Shown here one piece after another: positions 1 to 7,536 of a DNA stretch of 14,863 bases. The notes below the pieces were generated by a model that ran no database searches, had not been told where the DNA came from, and saw nothing but the letters and a program-made list of their open reading frames with translations. This DNA is from Planctomycetota bacterium (lineage in GTDB: Bacteria > Planctomycetota > Planctomycetia > Pirellulales > Lacipirellulaceae). How positions within the stretch are numbered: position 1 is the first letter of the stretch; every line of letters begins with the position of its first letter. The translations under genes were made by a program, and so were the position numbers. The stretch is taken from positions 1 through 14,863 of the forward strand of contig JAKEIB010000065.1 in the NCBI GenBank assembly GCA_022614705.1. The letters run 5' to 3'.

Positions 1-486
1 CTAGTCCCCTGCTCCGCGGTCGCGATTGAACGCTTCCACGAACCACGTTTCGACGGCGACTTCCTGCTTTCGCACTCGGGCCACGAACGCCGTTCCATCG
101 TCGACCAGTTTCTTCGTGTGTTGTTGGGCCTTTTCTTCGTCGGGCTCCAACTTTGGGGCATGCTCTACGGTACGCGCCACGGTTTGGCCGAGCTTGTTGC
201 GGTCCGCCTCGATCGCTTCATCTTCTCCCTGCAATTGCTCGACGCGCGGCAGCAACTCGGGATCCACTTTTCCGATTTGCTCGTACTGACGTGGATGGCG
301 ATGCTCGATCTCGAAGCCAACCTGGGCGGAGGCTTCGGCCCAAGATTGTCCTAACCTGTCTAACCAGTCGGACAGTTCGCCTGACACGATCGGCGTCGCA
401 AGACACGTCTCGAAGGCCGTCAGCGCCGCTTTTAGCCCACTTTCCGAAGTGGTCTGATTCATCGGTGGTGACTTCTTCATTTTCAT
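1..486 (-). CDS. Hypothetical helical protein (161 aa)
   Basis: I do not recognise this protein with confidence. It ends with TAG at the very start of the window, so the C-terminus is complete. I chose the ATG at 486 (MKMKKSPP...), because the upstream extension to 570 reads like untranslated DNA and has no ribosome site. ATGs at 480 and 462 are also possible, and none of the candidates has a strong Shine-Dalgarno sequence. The protein is soluble, acidic and almost entirely helical, rich in Glu, Ala and Gln, with no signal peptide or membrane segment. The His/Glu-rich stretch FEIEHRHPRQYEQ followed by regularly spaced Glu residues suggests a four-helix bundle of hemerythrin or ferritin style, but I cannot assign metal ligands. 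It stands alone, divergent from the kinase at 1062. The reading frame is likely real, the function unknown. Confidence 0.6.
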   Translation of the reverse strand: MKMKKSPPMNQTTSESGLKAALTAFETCLATPIVSGELSDWLDRLGQSWAEASAQVGFEIEHRHPRQYEQIGKVDPELLPRVEQLQGEDEAIEADRNKLGQTVARTVEHAPKLEPDEEKAQQHTKKLVDDGTAFVARVRKQEVAVETWFVEAFNRDRGAGD

Positions 487-1061
487 TGATCCGTCTGCCC
501 GGGCGGCCGCTTGCGCCTCGAGTAGAAAGCAAAGGTTAAATGAGGTGAAACGCAAACGATGTGCCGACATGTCGTTTAGGGGGATTAACGGTGAGCGCCC
601 AGCGCGCGGTGCTGGCCGCGTTGTGAACAGCCTGATCGTTTGAAAACCGACGACCGAGAGAGTGACCGCGCTGCGAGGAATCGTTTTCGTCTTTGGGCGT
701 GATTATGCCGAACGAGCGGAGGTGGTGCCGTGAGCCCTGAATGTGCGTTGGGACAGATCGGAGATGGGCGGCAAGCGGTGTCGCCGCTCATCGGCTATTC
801 GGAGTTTGGACTTCGGCCTTATTGCCCCCGCCAGACGCTGGTTCGAATTGAGATTCAGTCAATTTGGAACGTCGCAACGCCGCCATGCGTCGGGTCAGAT
901 ACTCGAAGTTGCACAGACTGGCGACTATAATGCGAATGAAGAAGGCACTCGAATCCTCGAGCTACTTTCGCGACTTGTCGGCGACTGTGCGAGCCGGCGG
1001 CCGAGTTAAGATTCGCCCGAAGCGAGATGTGCAGCACTCGCAAGCGTGAGACACCAATCCG
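487..1061. other. Intergenic region, divergent promoters expected
   Basis: This stretch of about 575 bases separates two divergent genes and contains no convincing coding sequence. A perfect TATAAT lies at 926-931 on the plus strand, about 130 bases before the hybrid kinase, but the expected -35 position is poor (a TTGCAC at 909-914 is too close). Overlapping it is a weak GG-N10-GC sigma54-like arrangement (919-933, TGGC...ATGC). No repeat, hairpin terminator or RNA gene stands out. Confidence 0.4.
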
Positions 1062-3149
1062 ATGAAGACGAGCGATCCGGTCAACATACTCGTTGTCGAC
1101 GACGTTCCGGAAAACGTACTTGAGATCGAGGTCGCGCTAGCCGAGTTGGGACAGAACATCATCAAGGCCCAATCCGGTCGCGACGCGCTGCGGGCGCTGT
1201 TGAAGGACGATTGCGCCGTTATCTTGCTCGACGTAAACATGGCCCACATGGACGGCTTTCAAACGGCGGCCCTGATTCGCGAGCGAAAACGATCGGAGCA
1301 CACTCCGATCATCTTCATTACGGCATTCAACAATGAAGCGCTCATGGCCAAGGGCTATTCGCTCGGCGCGGTGGACTTTATTTCCACACCGATCGACCCG
1401 GATGTGTTGCGCACGAAGGTCGGTGTGTTCGTCGAACTTTACCAGAAAACCGAAGCCGTGCGCCAGCAGGCGGCGCATCGTGTGCAGCTGGCGCGCGAGC
1501 AAGCCGCCCGTCAAGTCGCCGAGAAGGCCATGCGCCGATCGGCGCTCCTAGCCGAGGCAAGTCGCTTGCTGAGTCGTTCGTTGGATTTCGACACTACGCT
1601 GGCAAGCTTGCACCGAACGGTCATTCCGCTGCTGGCCGATGCCTGTCAACTCGTGCTCTACGACGCAAACAACGATATCTGGTTCGCCCACGTGAGCTCG
1701 CGTAAAGCGAACGGCGACGGCGCCACGTCCGGTTCGCATGCCCGTGTGGAGCAGGTGAATCACGATTTGGCGAAGGCGGTGCGTAGTGCGGCCGCCAGCG
1801 GTCACGCCCAGCCCATCCCGCTGGAATCACTGACGAGCGCGCCCGACCTAGGGTCCAAACGAAAATGGTCCAGCGCGATCGTCGCGCCGCTCATCGCGCG
1901 CGACGCGCCGCTGGGTGCGATCATATGTTGCTTGATGGGCGCCAAGCGGCGGTTCGAGCACGACGATATCGCCCTCATCGAGAATCTCGCCAGCCGCGCC
2001 GCGACCGCGCTCGACAACGCCCAGCTATTCCAGACAATTCGCGATGGCGAACGTCGAAAAGACGAATTTCTTGCCATGCTCGGCCACGAGCTGCGGAACC
2101 CGTTGGCTGCCATCGCCAACGCCGGCGAACTCACCAAGCTGATCGAGCCCACCGATCCCACGTTCGACGAATCGCTCGAGATCATTCGTCAGCAGGCGTC
2201 GTTGATGAAGCGGCTGGTGGACGATTTGTTGGATGTGTCTCGCATCACCAGCGGCCGCGTGCAGTTGCAAAAATCGCTGGTCAGCGCCGGCGACGTGTTG
2301 ACCCGCGTCGCGGAGGCGAACTATCTGCTCTTCAGCTCGCGCCATCATACGTTGCACCTGAGCATTCCAGACGAGGAAATCCTGCTCGAAGCCGATCCGT
2401 ATCGCCTGGAGCAGATTCTCTCTAACTTGCTCGTCAACGCGGCGAAGTACACCGACCCGGGCGGAGAAGTCTGGTTCGGGGCATGGCGCGAAGGTCACGA
2501 CGTCGTGTTCCGAGTCAAGGATACGGGGATCGGCATCGGGGCAGATTTGTTGCCGAACGTGTTTGATCTATTTGCTCAAGCCAACCGCTCGTTGCATCGC
2601 GCGGAGGGAGGGCTGGGCATCGGACTGACGATCGTTCGCGGACTGGCCGAGCTGCATGGCGGTCGCGTGTGGGTGACGAGCGCCGGTTTTGGGCACGGGG
2701 CTGAGTTTTTCGTCGCGCTCCCCGTGGTCGTTGATGCGCCAACGGTCGAGCCCTCGGAATCAGCGCCGACCGTCGAGGCGACGACGCAGCCGCGTCGGAT
2801 ACTTGTGGTCGAGGACCAGCCCGCGCTGGCGCGGGTCACGGTCGCCTTACTGGAAAAGCTGGGCCACGAAGTCCGCGCGGCGGCCGACGGTCCTGAGGCG
2901 CTGCTGGCAGTGCGTGAATTCAACCCAGAGGTCGTACTTCTCGATATCGGCCTCCCCGGTATGGACGGATACGAAGTCGCGCGCAGCTTGCGGTCCGAAA
3001 TGGGACGCAATGCGCCGATGCTAGTGGCCATGACCGGTTACGGGCAGCACGACGTGAATCGGCATGCGCGCCGGGCGGAATTTGATCATCACCTGGTGAA
3101 GCCAGCCGACTTGAGTTTGCTGCGGGATCTGTTGACGCAAACCAAGTGA
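1062..3149 (+). CDS. Hybrid sensor histidine kinase REC-GAF-HisKA-HATPase-REC
   Basis: Cytoplasmic hybrid histidine kinase of 695 residues with no membrane segment or signal peptide. Domains in order: receiver 1 (about 7-125; acidic pair D13/D14, phosphoacceptor D57), a short coiled linker, GAF (about 160-322), HisKA (332-398; H box HELRNPL with phosphorylated H342), HATPase (438-555; N box N455/N459, G1 box DTGIGIG from D487, G2 box GLGIGL) and receiver 2 (578-692; D628, K680). In receiver 1 the usual Lys after the fifth strand is Thr109 (FISTPIDP), a variation I recall in N-terminal receivers of this hybrid-kinase group. The GAF domain could bind a small ligand, but which one cannot be read from sequence. 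The terminal receiver implies phosphotransfer onward through an Hpt protein, and one lies nearby at 4847-5206. The sigma54 activator follows 207 bases downstream on the same strand and is the likely output. The ATG is preceded only by a weak ribosome site. Confidence 0.93.
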   Translation: MKTSDPVNILVVDDVPENVLEIEVALAELGQNIIKAQSGRDALRALLKDDCAVILLDVNMAHMDGFQTAALIRERKRSEHTPIIFITAFNNEALMAKGYSLGAVDFISTPIDPDVLRTKVGVFVELYQKTEAVRQQAAHRVQLAREQAARQVAEKAMRRSALLAEASRLLSRSLDFDTTLASLHRTVIPLLADACQLVLYDANNDIWFAHVSSRKANGDGATSGSHARVEQVNHDLAKAVRSAAASGHAQPIPLESLTSAPDLGSKRKWSSAIVAPLIARDAPLGAIICCLMGAKRRFEHDDIALIENLASRAATALDNAQLFQTIRDGERRKDEFLAMLGHELRNPLAAIANAGELTKLIEPTDPTFDESLEIIRQQASLMKRLVDDLLDVSRITSGRVQLQKSLVSAGDVLTRVAEANYLLFSSRHHTLHLSIPDEEILLEADPYRLEQILSNLLVNAAKYTDPGGEVWFGAWREGHDVVFRVKDTGIGIGADLLPNVFDLFAQANRSLHRAEGGLGIGLTIVRGLAELHGGRVWVTSAGFGHGAEFFVALPVVVDAPTVEPSESAPTVEATTQPRRILVVEDQPALARVTVALLEKLGHEVRAAADGPEALLAVREFNPEVVLLDIGLPGMDGYEVARSLRSEMGRNAPMLVAMTGYGQHDVNRHARRAEFDHHLVKPADLSLLRDLLTQTK

Positions 3150-3151
3150 CC

Positions 3152-3189
3152 AGCCGCCCCGTAGTGTTCTGGGGTAGTACAAAGCGGCT
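3152..3189 (+). terminator. Stem-loop just after the hybrid kinase
   Basis: AGCCGC (3152-3157) pairs with GCGGCT (3184-3189), and CCC/GGG can pair inside it. It begins two bases after the kinase stop codon. It is followed by an A-run rather than a T-run, so it is not a canonical intrinsic terminator. It may attenuate or process a transcript running into the downstream activator gene. Confidence 0.3.
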
Positions 3190-3342
3190 AAAAACAGGAC
3201 GTTTTCTCAGGGACGTATCCGCCTGGGTAAAATGTACGGTTAAATCCGAGCGGAATGGCGGCCACCCACGCTTGCGTTCAGGGGCTGCCGTTGTTGAGAA
3301 TTAATGAATGCGACCAACGGCCGATAAAAATCGCTTCCTTTC

Positions 3343-3347
3343 AGGAG
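3343..3347 (+). promoter_or_regulatory. Ribosome binding site fixing the activator start at 3357
   Basis: AGGAG lies nine bases before the ATG at 3357, which opens directly onto the receiver fold (MPSILVIDDD). The longer frame from 3255 adds 34 residues with no receiver similarity and has no comparable site, so 3357 is the better start. Confidence 0.75.
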
Positions 3348-3356
3348 TGTTTAGTC

Positions 3357-4832
3357 ATGCCGAGCATACTTGTAATCGACGACGACCGCTCCGTGCGGCA
3401 TTTGATTACCAAGGCATTCGAGGACACAGACGTCGTGGTGCTGCCCGCGGCCACGGCCGAGGAAGGCATGCGACTGATGGGTGAGTCGCCCATGGACGCC
3501 GTGCTGCTGGACATTCTCCTTCCAGAAACGTCTGGCCTCGATCTGTTCGAGAGTATCCGTCGAACCGACTCCAAGTTGCCGGTGATATTTATCACCTCGC
3601 TCGCCAGTAGCGAAACGGCGATCAAGGCAATGACGCTGGGCGCGTTCGACTATTTGCTAAAGCCGCTTGACCTCGCGCGCATTCGCGATCTCGTTAGGCA
3701 AGCGCTCGAGATTCGACGTTTGATGAGCATTCCGGTCGAGATGCCCGGCGCGCGAATCGTGCGCAGCAACGGCAAGGCTTCGGAGAGCCGGATCGACACA
3801 CTCGTGGGCAACAGCCCGCAAATGCAGGAAGTGTACAAGGCGATTGGCCGCGTGGCGCCGCAGGACGTAACGGTCCTCATTCGGGGCGAGAGCGGCACGG
3901 GCAAGGAGCTCGTGGCCCGCGCGCTGTATCAACACAGCACGCGCGTAAAGGGTCAGTTCCTGGCCGTTAATTGCGCGGCGATTCCGGATGCGCTGTTGGA
4001 GAGCGAGCTGTTCGGCCATGAAAAGGGTTCGTTCACCGGCGCCGATCAGCGCCGCATCGGCAAGTTCGAGCAATGTTCGGGCGGCACGTTGTTCCTGGAT
4101 GAAATCGGCGACATGTCGCCGCTCGTTCAGAGTAAGGTCCTGCGCGTGTTGCAGTCGCAGCAGTTCGAGCGTGTCGGCGGCAATCAGACGATTACGACGG
4201 ACGTGCGCGTCATCGCCGCCACGAATCGCGATCTCGAGAAGATGGTGGAGGATGGCGAGTTCCGCTCCGACCTTTACTACCGGTTAAGCGGCTTCACGAT
4301 TCAACTCGCGCCGCTCCGCGAACGACCGGAAGACCTTCAACCGCTGCTGGAAAATTACCTCGCGGTGTTCAGCAAAGAGCTGAATAAGGACGTACACGGC
4401 ATTTCGCCAGAGGCGATGGACCTGCTGTTGGGTTACTCCTGGCCGGGCAACGTGCGAGAGCTTCAGAACGTACTGAAGCAAACGCTGCTCCGCTCGGCCG
4501 GTGAAGTGATCATTCCCGATTTCCTGCCCGATAAGATTCTCTCGCCGGAGTTTGCCGCGGGGGGCGGCGCGGCCGGCGATTTTGCCGGCACCGACCTGCG
4601 TCATTTCGTGGACGAGCGGCTTGAGCACGGATCGAGTAACTTGTACGCCGACTCACTAGAGTTCATGGAGCGCTATGTCGTCACTCGCGTGCTCCGCGTG
4701 TGCGAAGGCAACCAGTCGAAAGCCGCACGAATGCTTGGCATCACCCGTGGCTGTCTGCGTAGCAAAGTCCGCTCGCTTAAGGTTTCGATCGACACGCTGG
4801 TGCAGGTCGAGGGCGAGCCGTTGGAAGTCTAA
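3357..4832 (+). CDS. NtrC-family sigma54-dependent response regulator
   Basis: Response regulator of 491 residues that activates sigma54 RNA polymerase from upstream enhancer sites. Receiver (1-120): acidic D8-D10, phosphoacceptor D52, T80 and K102. AAA+ sigma54-interaction domain (about 155-385): Walker A GESGTGKE at 177-184, the sigma54-contacting loop reading GSFTGA at 224-229 (usually GAFTGA; Ser is a tolerated variant), Walker B FLDE with D248/E249, followed by the RVIAATNRDL and FRSDLYYRL motifs. The C-terminal 60 residues hold a Fis-type helix-turn-helix (NQSKAARMLGITRGCLRSKV). All catalytic residues are present, so it should be active. It lies downstream of the hybrid kinase on the same strand and ends 14 bases from the convergent Hpt gene. 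Candidate target promoters of the -24/-12 type lie within the same window. Confidence 0.95.
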   Translation: MPSILVIDDDRSVRHLITKAFEDTDVVVLPAATAEEGMRLMGESPMDAVLLDILLPETSGLDLFESIRRTDSKLPVIFITSLASSETAIKAMTLGAFDYLLKPLDLARIRDLVRQALEIRRLMSIPVEMPGARIVRSNGKASESRIDTLVGNSPQMQEVYKAIGRVAPQDVTVLIRGESGTGKELVARALYQHSTRVKGQFLAVNCAAIPDALLESELFGHEKGSFTGADQRRIGKFEQCSGGTLFLDEIGDMSPLVQSKVLRVLQSQQFERVGGNQTITTDVRVIAATNRDLEKMVEDGEFRSDLYYRLSGFTIQLAPLRERPEDLQPLLENYLAVFSKELNKDVHGISPEAMDLLLGYSWPGNVRELQNVLKQTLLRSAGEVIIPDFLPDKILSPEFAAGGGAAGDFAGTDLRHFVDERLEHGSSNLYADSLEFMERYVVTRVLRVCEGNQSKAARMLGITRGCLRSKVRSLKVSIDTLVQVEGEPLEV

Positions 4833-4846
4833 GTTCAGTCGGACTA

Positions 4847-5206
4847 CTAGCGCCTGTGATTCGTTAGGGCTTCGGTTAGCAGATTTAGCTCATCGTCCAG
4901 CGATTCGATGAGTTCATCGGCGCGGCTGAGCTCGCTAGAATCCCCGACGTTCTCCAGCAATTGCGCCGCGCTGGCCGCGCGAGCGCCGCCGCAACCGGCC
5001 ACCAGGCCCTTCAGCGCGTGCGCTTGCATGCGAATCGCGATAGGGTCGTTGGCGTGAACGGCGGAACGCAGATCGCGAAATAGCCCGGGCACGTCTTCCA
5101 GCAGATAGTCCACCATTTCGGCGAATAGCTCTTTGTCGCCGCCCAGCCGAATCAGCGCTCCGTCAAGATCGAGCACGGGATCGGCCGAATTACCTCTAGT
5201 GCCCAT
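4847..5206 (-). CDS. Hpt histidine phosphotransfer protein
   Basis: Stand-alone Hpt protein of 119 residues. The signature AHALKGLVAGCGG places the phosphorylated histidine at H63, with K66 and G67 at the usual positions, inside a four-helix bundle that fills nearly the whole protein. Such proteins shuttle phosphate between the receiver of a hybrid kinase and the receiver of an output regulator. The gene is convergent with the sigma54 activator (14 bases between stops) and close to a hybrid kinase ending in a receiver, so a three-protein relay is a reasonable inference, not shown. The start is the only ATG giving a complete domain; the ribosome site is weak (AAGG about 11 bases upstream). It may be the last gene of a leftward unit beginning with the lysine-rich protein at 5916. 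Confidence 0.88.
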   Translation of the reverse strand: MGTRGNSADPVLDLDGALIRLGGDKELFAEMVDYLLEDVPGLFRDLRSAVHANDPIAIRMQAHALKGLVAGCGGARAASAAQLLENVGDSSELSRADELIESLDDELNLLTEALTNHRR

Positions 5207-5318
5207 CGCGTCCGCGCCCTTGAAGACCCAAGTGATCGAGTGACCGAAAGCTCGCGCTCCCCTATTGGAAATGATACTTCGCTTGGGCGCGAATCGCGAC
5301 TTACGCCACGAACCCCAA

Positions 5319-5543
5319 TTATAATGCCCGCACCGGTCGGTCGGCCTTCGGCTCGCGCCGGCAGACGGCCGTGCTCCAGGCCGGTTGCCGCTCGCCTAGA
5401 ATGAATTGGCGCAACAACGCGGGCACATCGGGAGGCAGCCCGGTGCGTCGAATTGTCTCCAGTGGCGACCATTGGCGACGTACGTCCGCCGCGCGTCGAC
5501 GCACTTCTTCCTGCAAATCGGTGTTGCGATGCTTCGTGGCCAT
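5319..5543 (-). CDS. Small Arg-rich hypothetical protein (74 aa)
   Basis: The ATG at 5543 has a clear AAGGAG ribosome site 5-6 bases upstream, which favours it over the in-frame ATG at 5585. The protein begins MATKHRNTDLQEEV and contains a helical, Arg-rich segment RRRAADVRRQWSPLETIRR (14-32). The WSPLE-type motif after an RRRA helix resembles short planctomycete proteins I have seen, but I know no function for them. There is no signal peptide or membrane segment. It sits 49 bases after the lysine-rich gene and 112 bases before the Hpt gene on the same strand, so co-transcription is likely. Confidence 0.6.
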   Translation of the reverse strand: MATKHRNTDLQEEVRRRAADVRRQWSPLETIRRTGLPPDVPALLRQFILGERQPAWSTAVCRREPKADRPVRAL

Positions 5544-5592
5544 GTCCGACTCCTTGGTTAACCTCGGGAGCTTATACCCGAGCATTCGATAA

Positions 5593-5916
5593 TTACTTGG
5601 ACTTCTTGCGTTGGGCGGCCTTGCGTTTACGTGTCCGAGCCGCTTTCTTTGCCGAAGCGGAGCGAGCCGCTTTGGATCGCGATGCGGCCGCCTTGCCGCC
5701 GAGCCTTCCGCCTTTCTTCGCCGGCTCCTTGTTCGTGGTTTTGCCGCGACCGGAGCCGCCTGGCTTTCTACCGCCGCGATCCATCTTATTCACGGTGGCC
5801 CATGCCCGGCGTTCAGCCTCTTCCTCCGGCACACCGCGTTCGCGGTAGCTCTCTTCAATATGCTCGGCCCGGCGTTTTTGTTTGCTTGTGTACTTGGATT
5901 TATCTCCGCGGGGCAT
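5593..5916 (-). CDS. KGG-like ('plasmid stabilization'-annotated) protein with histone H1-like tail
   Basis: Small basic protein of 107 residues. The N-terminal half (MPRGDKSKYTSKQKRRAEHI, then ESYRERGVPEEEAERRAWATVNK to about residue 44) belongs to a widespread short family often labelled plasmid stabilization protein, although no plasmid role is established. A Gly-rich hinge (48-60) leads into a Lys/Ala/Arg/Ser-rich tail (62-107) like the C-terminal tails of histone H1-like bacterial proteins, which suggests nucleic-acid binding. AGGAG lies seven bases before the ATG. It is the first gene of a leftward group with the 74-residue protein and perhaps the Hpt gene. A weaker sigma54-like match (8 of 11 positions) lies at 6099-6113 on the minus strand, about 185 bases upstream. 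Confidence 0.82.
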   Translation of the reverse strand: MPRGDKSKYTSKQKRRAEHIEESYRERGVPEEEAERRAWATVNKMDRGGRKPGGSGRGKTTNKEPAKKGGRLGGKAAASRSKAARSASAKKAARTRKRKAAQRKKSK

Positions 5917-6343
5917 GTTTTTCTCCTGCCTGGCGCTTCCGACACCCTGTTTTTGGCCGACAGTCGACTGAACGCCTTGGACGGCAACCAGCCAAATTGG
6001 TCCTTTCTAAGCCATCGGATTTTTCCAGGCCTCGCGGATGTGCATCGAGGCAGTTCTCCGCAACAGCTTGAAAATCGTGCTTCCGGAGAGCGAGTATTGC
6101 AACTGCTATGCCGGCTTACCGACGGCGACGTCAGGCGGGGAAACGGGCGCAGCAAGTGGTCCAACGACACAGCTATTGCGAAATGCGGTTGCTCAACTAC
6201 ATTAAACACGAGCAGCGTCGGCTCTGCCTCGTTGCGCAAGTCACTCCTGTCGGTGCCGTCAAAATGGCACACGACGTGCCGTTCGTAATTCGCCATAAAC
6301 GAGTTTCGGATTAACGTGCTTATCATTCAAGAGTGGCAAAACC
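5917..6343. other. Divergent intergenic region with regulatory sites
   Basis: About 430 bases without a credible gene, separating the leftward lysine-rich gene from the rightward stress gene. It holds a good plus-strand sigma54-like site at 6265-6279, a weaker minus-strand one at 6099-6113 (CGGCATA, 4 bases, TTGC) and the palindrome TTGCGCAA at 6232-6239. The two promoter candidates point away from each other toward the flanking genes. Confidence 0.5.
6265..6279 (+). promoter_or_regulatory. Candidate sigma54 (-24/-12) promoter for the 17M-like gene
   Basis: TGGCAC at 6265-6270 and GTGC at 6276-6279 give the invariant GG and GC with the required ten-base gap. Nine of eleven positions match TGGCACG-N4-TTGC. 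The predicted transcription start near 6291 leaves a leader of about 53 bases. The site is also a small inverted repeat (GGCAC-N5-GTGCC), so a repressor operator or hairpin is an alternative. Confidence 0.4.
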
Positions 6344-6868
6344 ATGGCAAACGCGGATCTCCAGCGAGCAACTTTCGAAGCAGGTGTGTTCAGCAGCGTT
6401 GACGACGCATCGCGCGCAGTGCGTGCATTGCTCGACGCCGGATTCACGCGGGACCACATTACGGTCGTTTGTTCCGACGACACGAAGGAACGCTATTTTC
6501 GTGAATTTGAGCATCAAGATCCGGCCGGCACATACACTCCCGCGGCGGCGGTGGTCGGCGGCACGATCGGGGCGGCCCTGGGCGGATTTACGGTAATTGC
6601 CTCGGCGGTTGCCACGGGCAGCTTAGCACTGTGGGCTGCTGGACCTATCACTGCGTGGGCCGGCGGCGTTGCCGGCGGCTTGGTTGGCGCAATGATGACG
6701 CGCGGAGTTGAAAAGGAACTAGCCAATTACTATCAACAAGCGGTGGTCGGGGGTCTGATTCTCGTCGCGGCCGAGGATCATGGGCCGAATCATGAGGCGT
6801 CATTATCGCGTGCCGCGAAAATTCTCGACGACGCCGGCGCCAAACCCGTGCCGTTACCGGAGGGTTGA
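6344..6868 (+). CDS. General stress protein 17M-like (YflT-type) membrane-associated protein
   Basis: Protein of 174 residues. The N-terminal part (about 11-55, AGVFSSVDDASRAVRALLDA then GFTRDHITVV) has the pattern of the general stress protein 17M/YflT domain: a beta strand ending in F, an Ala-rich helix, and a GF-x3-I-V strand. Residues 64-118 form a Gly/Ala-rich hydrophobic stretch, probably a helical hairpin that inserts in or lies on the membrane. A second soluble part (130-170) includes a strand (GGLILVAAEDH) and a helix with DDAGA, like a permuted repeat of the first domain. The family is linked to stress responses, but its biochemical role is unknown. The ATG lies 65 bases beyond a sigma54-like site; the ribosome site is weak. 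It appears monocistronic, with a possible five-base-pair hairpin at 6879-6896 after the stop. Confidence 0.78.
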   Translation: MANADLQRATFEAGVFSSVDDASRAVRALLDAGFTRDHITVVCSDDTKERYFREFEHQDPAGTYTPAAAVVGGTIGAALGGFTVIASAVATGSLALWAAGPITAWAGGVAGGLVGAMMTRGVEKELANYYQQAVVGGLILVAAEDHGPNHEASLSRAAKILDDAGAKPVPLPEG

Positions 6869-7219
6869 ACGGCCAACGCGCCCAAACGATAGGGCGAATT
6901 GCTCGGAATTCTGTGGAGACTGGCCGGACGTCGAGCGTCTTCTGATCTGCTGATCGGTGCGACGAGCAGCTCGATCCAAATCGCATCGGCTGGACCCATG
7001 TCAGCCATAGTGACTTCGCCGCGCTCATGCCAACTCCGAGCATTGTCTCCTGTCGTTAAATCTGGGGTTAGTTGGCCGATTTATCGGGCAATTACCGGCT
7101 GGCCCGCGGTCCACGGCACGGCAAGTGCGTGTCGGGCTTGAAACCTTCTTCGGCGGCGCACGGCCGCCGATCGGCCACCAAAATCCGCAATGGTTGAGTT
7201 GAACGGGAGGAACCTCACC
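6869..7219. other. Intergenic region upstream of the lipoprotein operon
   Basis: About 350 bases with no credible gene. CGCCC (6879-6883) and GGGCG (6892-6896) form a weak hairpin after the 17M-like gene without a T-run. The candidate sigma54 promoter at 7114-7128 lies near the downstream end. Otherwise I see nothing distinctive. Confidence 0.4.
7114..7128 (+). promoter_or_regulatory. Candidate sigma54 promoter for the lipoprotein operon
   Basis: CGGCACG at 7114-7120, four bases, then GTGC at 7125-7128: nine of eleven positions fit TGGCACG-N4-TTGC, with GG and GC at exact spacing. The predicted start near 7140 leaves an 80-base leader before the ATG at 7220. The first base and the first T of the -12 block deviate. 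Confidence 0.35.
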
Positions 7220-7477
7220 ATGACGCATCCCCTCGGTAAATGCGCGCTGATTTGCGTGCTTGCAGTGATTCCCTTGGGTTGCGAGCCAAGGCCGGTGGTC
7301 GTTAATCCCGACGCCGATGACGACACGACTATCATCGAGGAACGCGATGTTGAAGTGGATCGGGTCGAGCCCAACTTGCCGCCGCCGGAGTCGGGAACAA
7401 GTGTGGAAGTGGACGTTGGCGGTGGCCAGGGAGTGGATGTCGACGTGAGTCGCGACGCCGAAAATCCAAATCCGTAG
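7220..7477 (+). CDS. Small acidic lipoprotein (85 aa)
   Basis: The ATG at 7220 has a strong GGGAGG ribosome site, which decides it over the in-frame ATG at 7190. The protein has a classic lipoprotein signal: Lys7, a hydrophobic core (CALICVLAVIPL) and a lipobox ending at Cys21 (PLGC), so it should be lipid-anchored. The mature part is about 64 residues, very rich in Asp, Glu, Val and Pro and probably disordered, ending in a Gly/Val/Asp repeat (SVEVDVGGGQGVDVDVS). I know similar short lipoproteins with a DVGGGxGVxVDV segment from planctomycetes but no function for them. It is the first gene of a probable operon; the dehydrogenase starts 59 bases later. Confidence 0.8.
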   Translation: MTHPLGKCALICVLAVIPLGCEPRPVVVNPDADDDTTIIEERDVEVDRVEPNLPPPESGTSVEVDVGGGQGVDVDVSRDAENPNP

Positions 7478-7536
7478 TGTGGAAAACTTGGGCACTCAAA
7501 CTCAACTCTTCTGATGACGCAACAGGACAACCTGCG

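Noticed and set aside
839..852. GGTTCGAATTG resembling a tRNA T-loop
   Set aside because: No matching acceptor stem, anticodon arm or D arm can be built around it on either strand.
730..930. 66-codon plus-strand frame with a GTG start and a GGAGGTGG sequence upstream
   Set aside because: The ribosome-like site is good, but the translation has no protein-like pattern (many Cys, Pro, Trp, Ser in random order) and no recognisable domain. Probably noncoding.
919..933. GG-N10-GC arrangement upstream of the hybrid kinase
   Set aside because: Only TGGC and TGC match the consensus, and the overlapping TATAAT makes either reading weak.
3255..3356. 34-residue N-terminal extension of the sigma54 activator
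   Set aside because: The extension has no receiver similarity and no ribosome site, while the ATG at 3357 has AGGAG at nine bases and begins exactly at the receiver fold.
6099..6113. Minus-strand sigma54-like site upstream of the KGG-like gene
   Set aside because: Only eight of eleven positions match and it lies about 185 bases from the start codon. Kept as a mention only.
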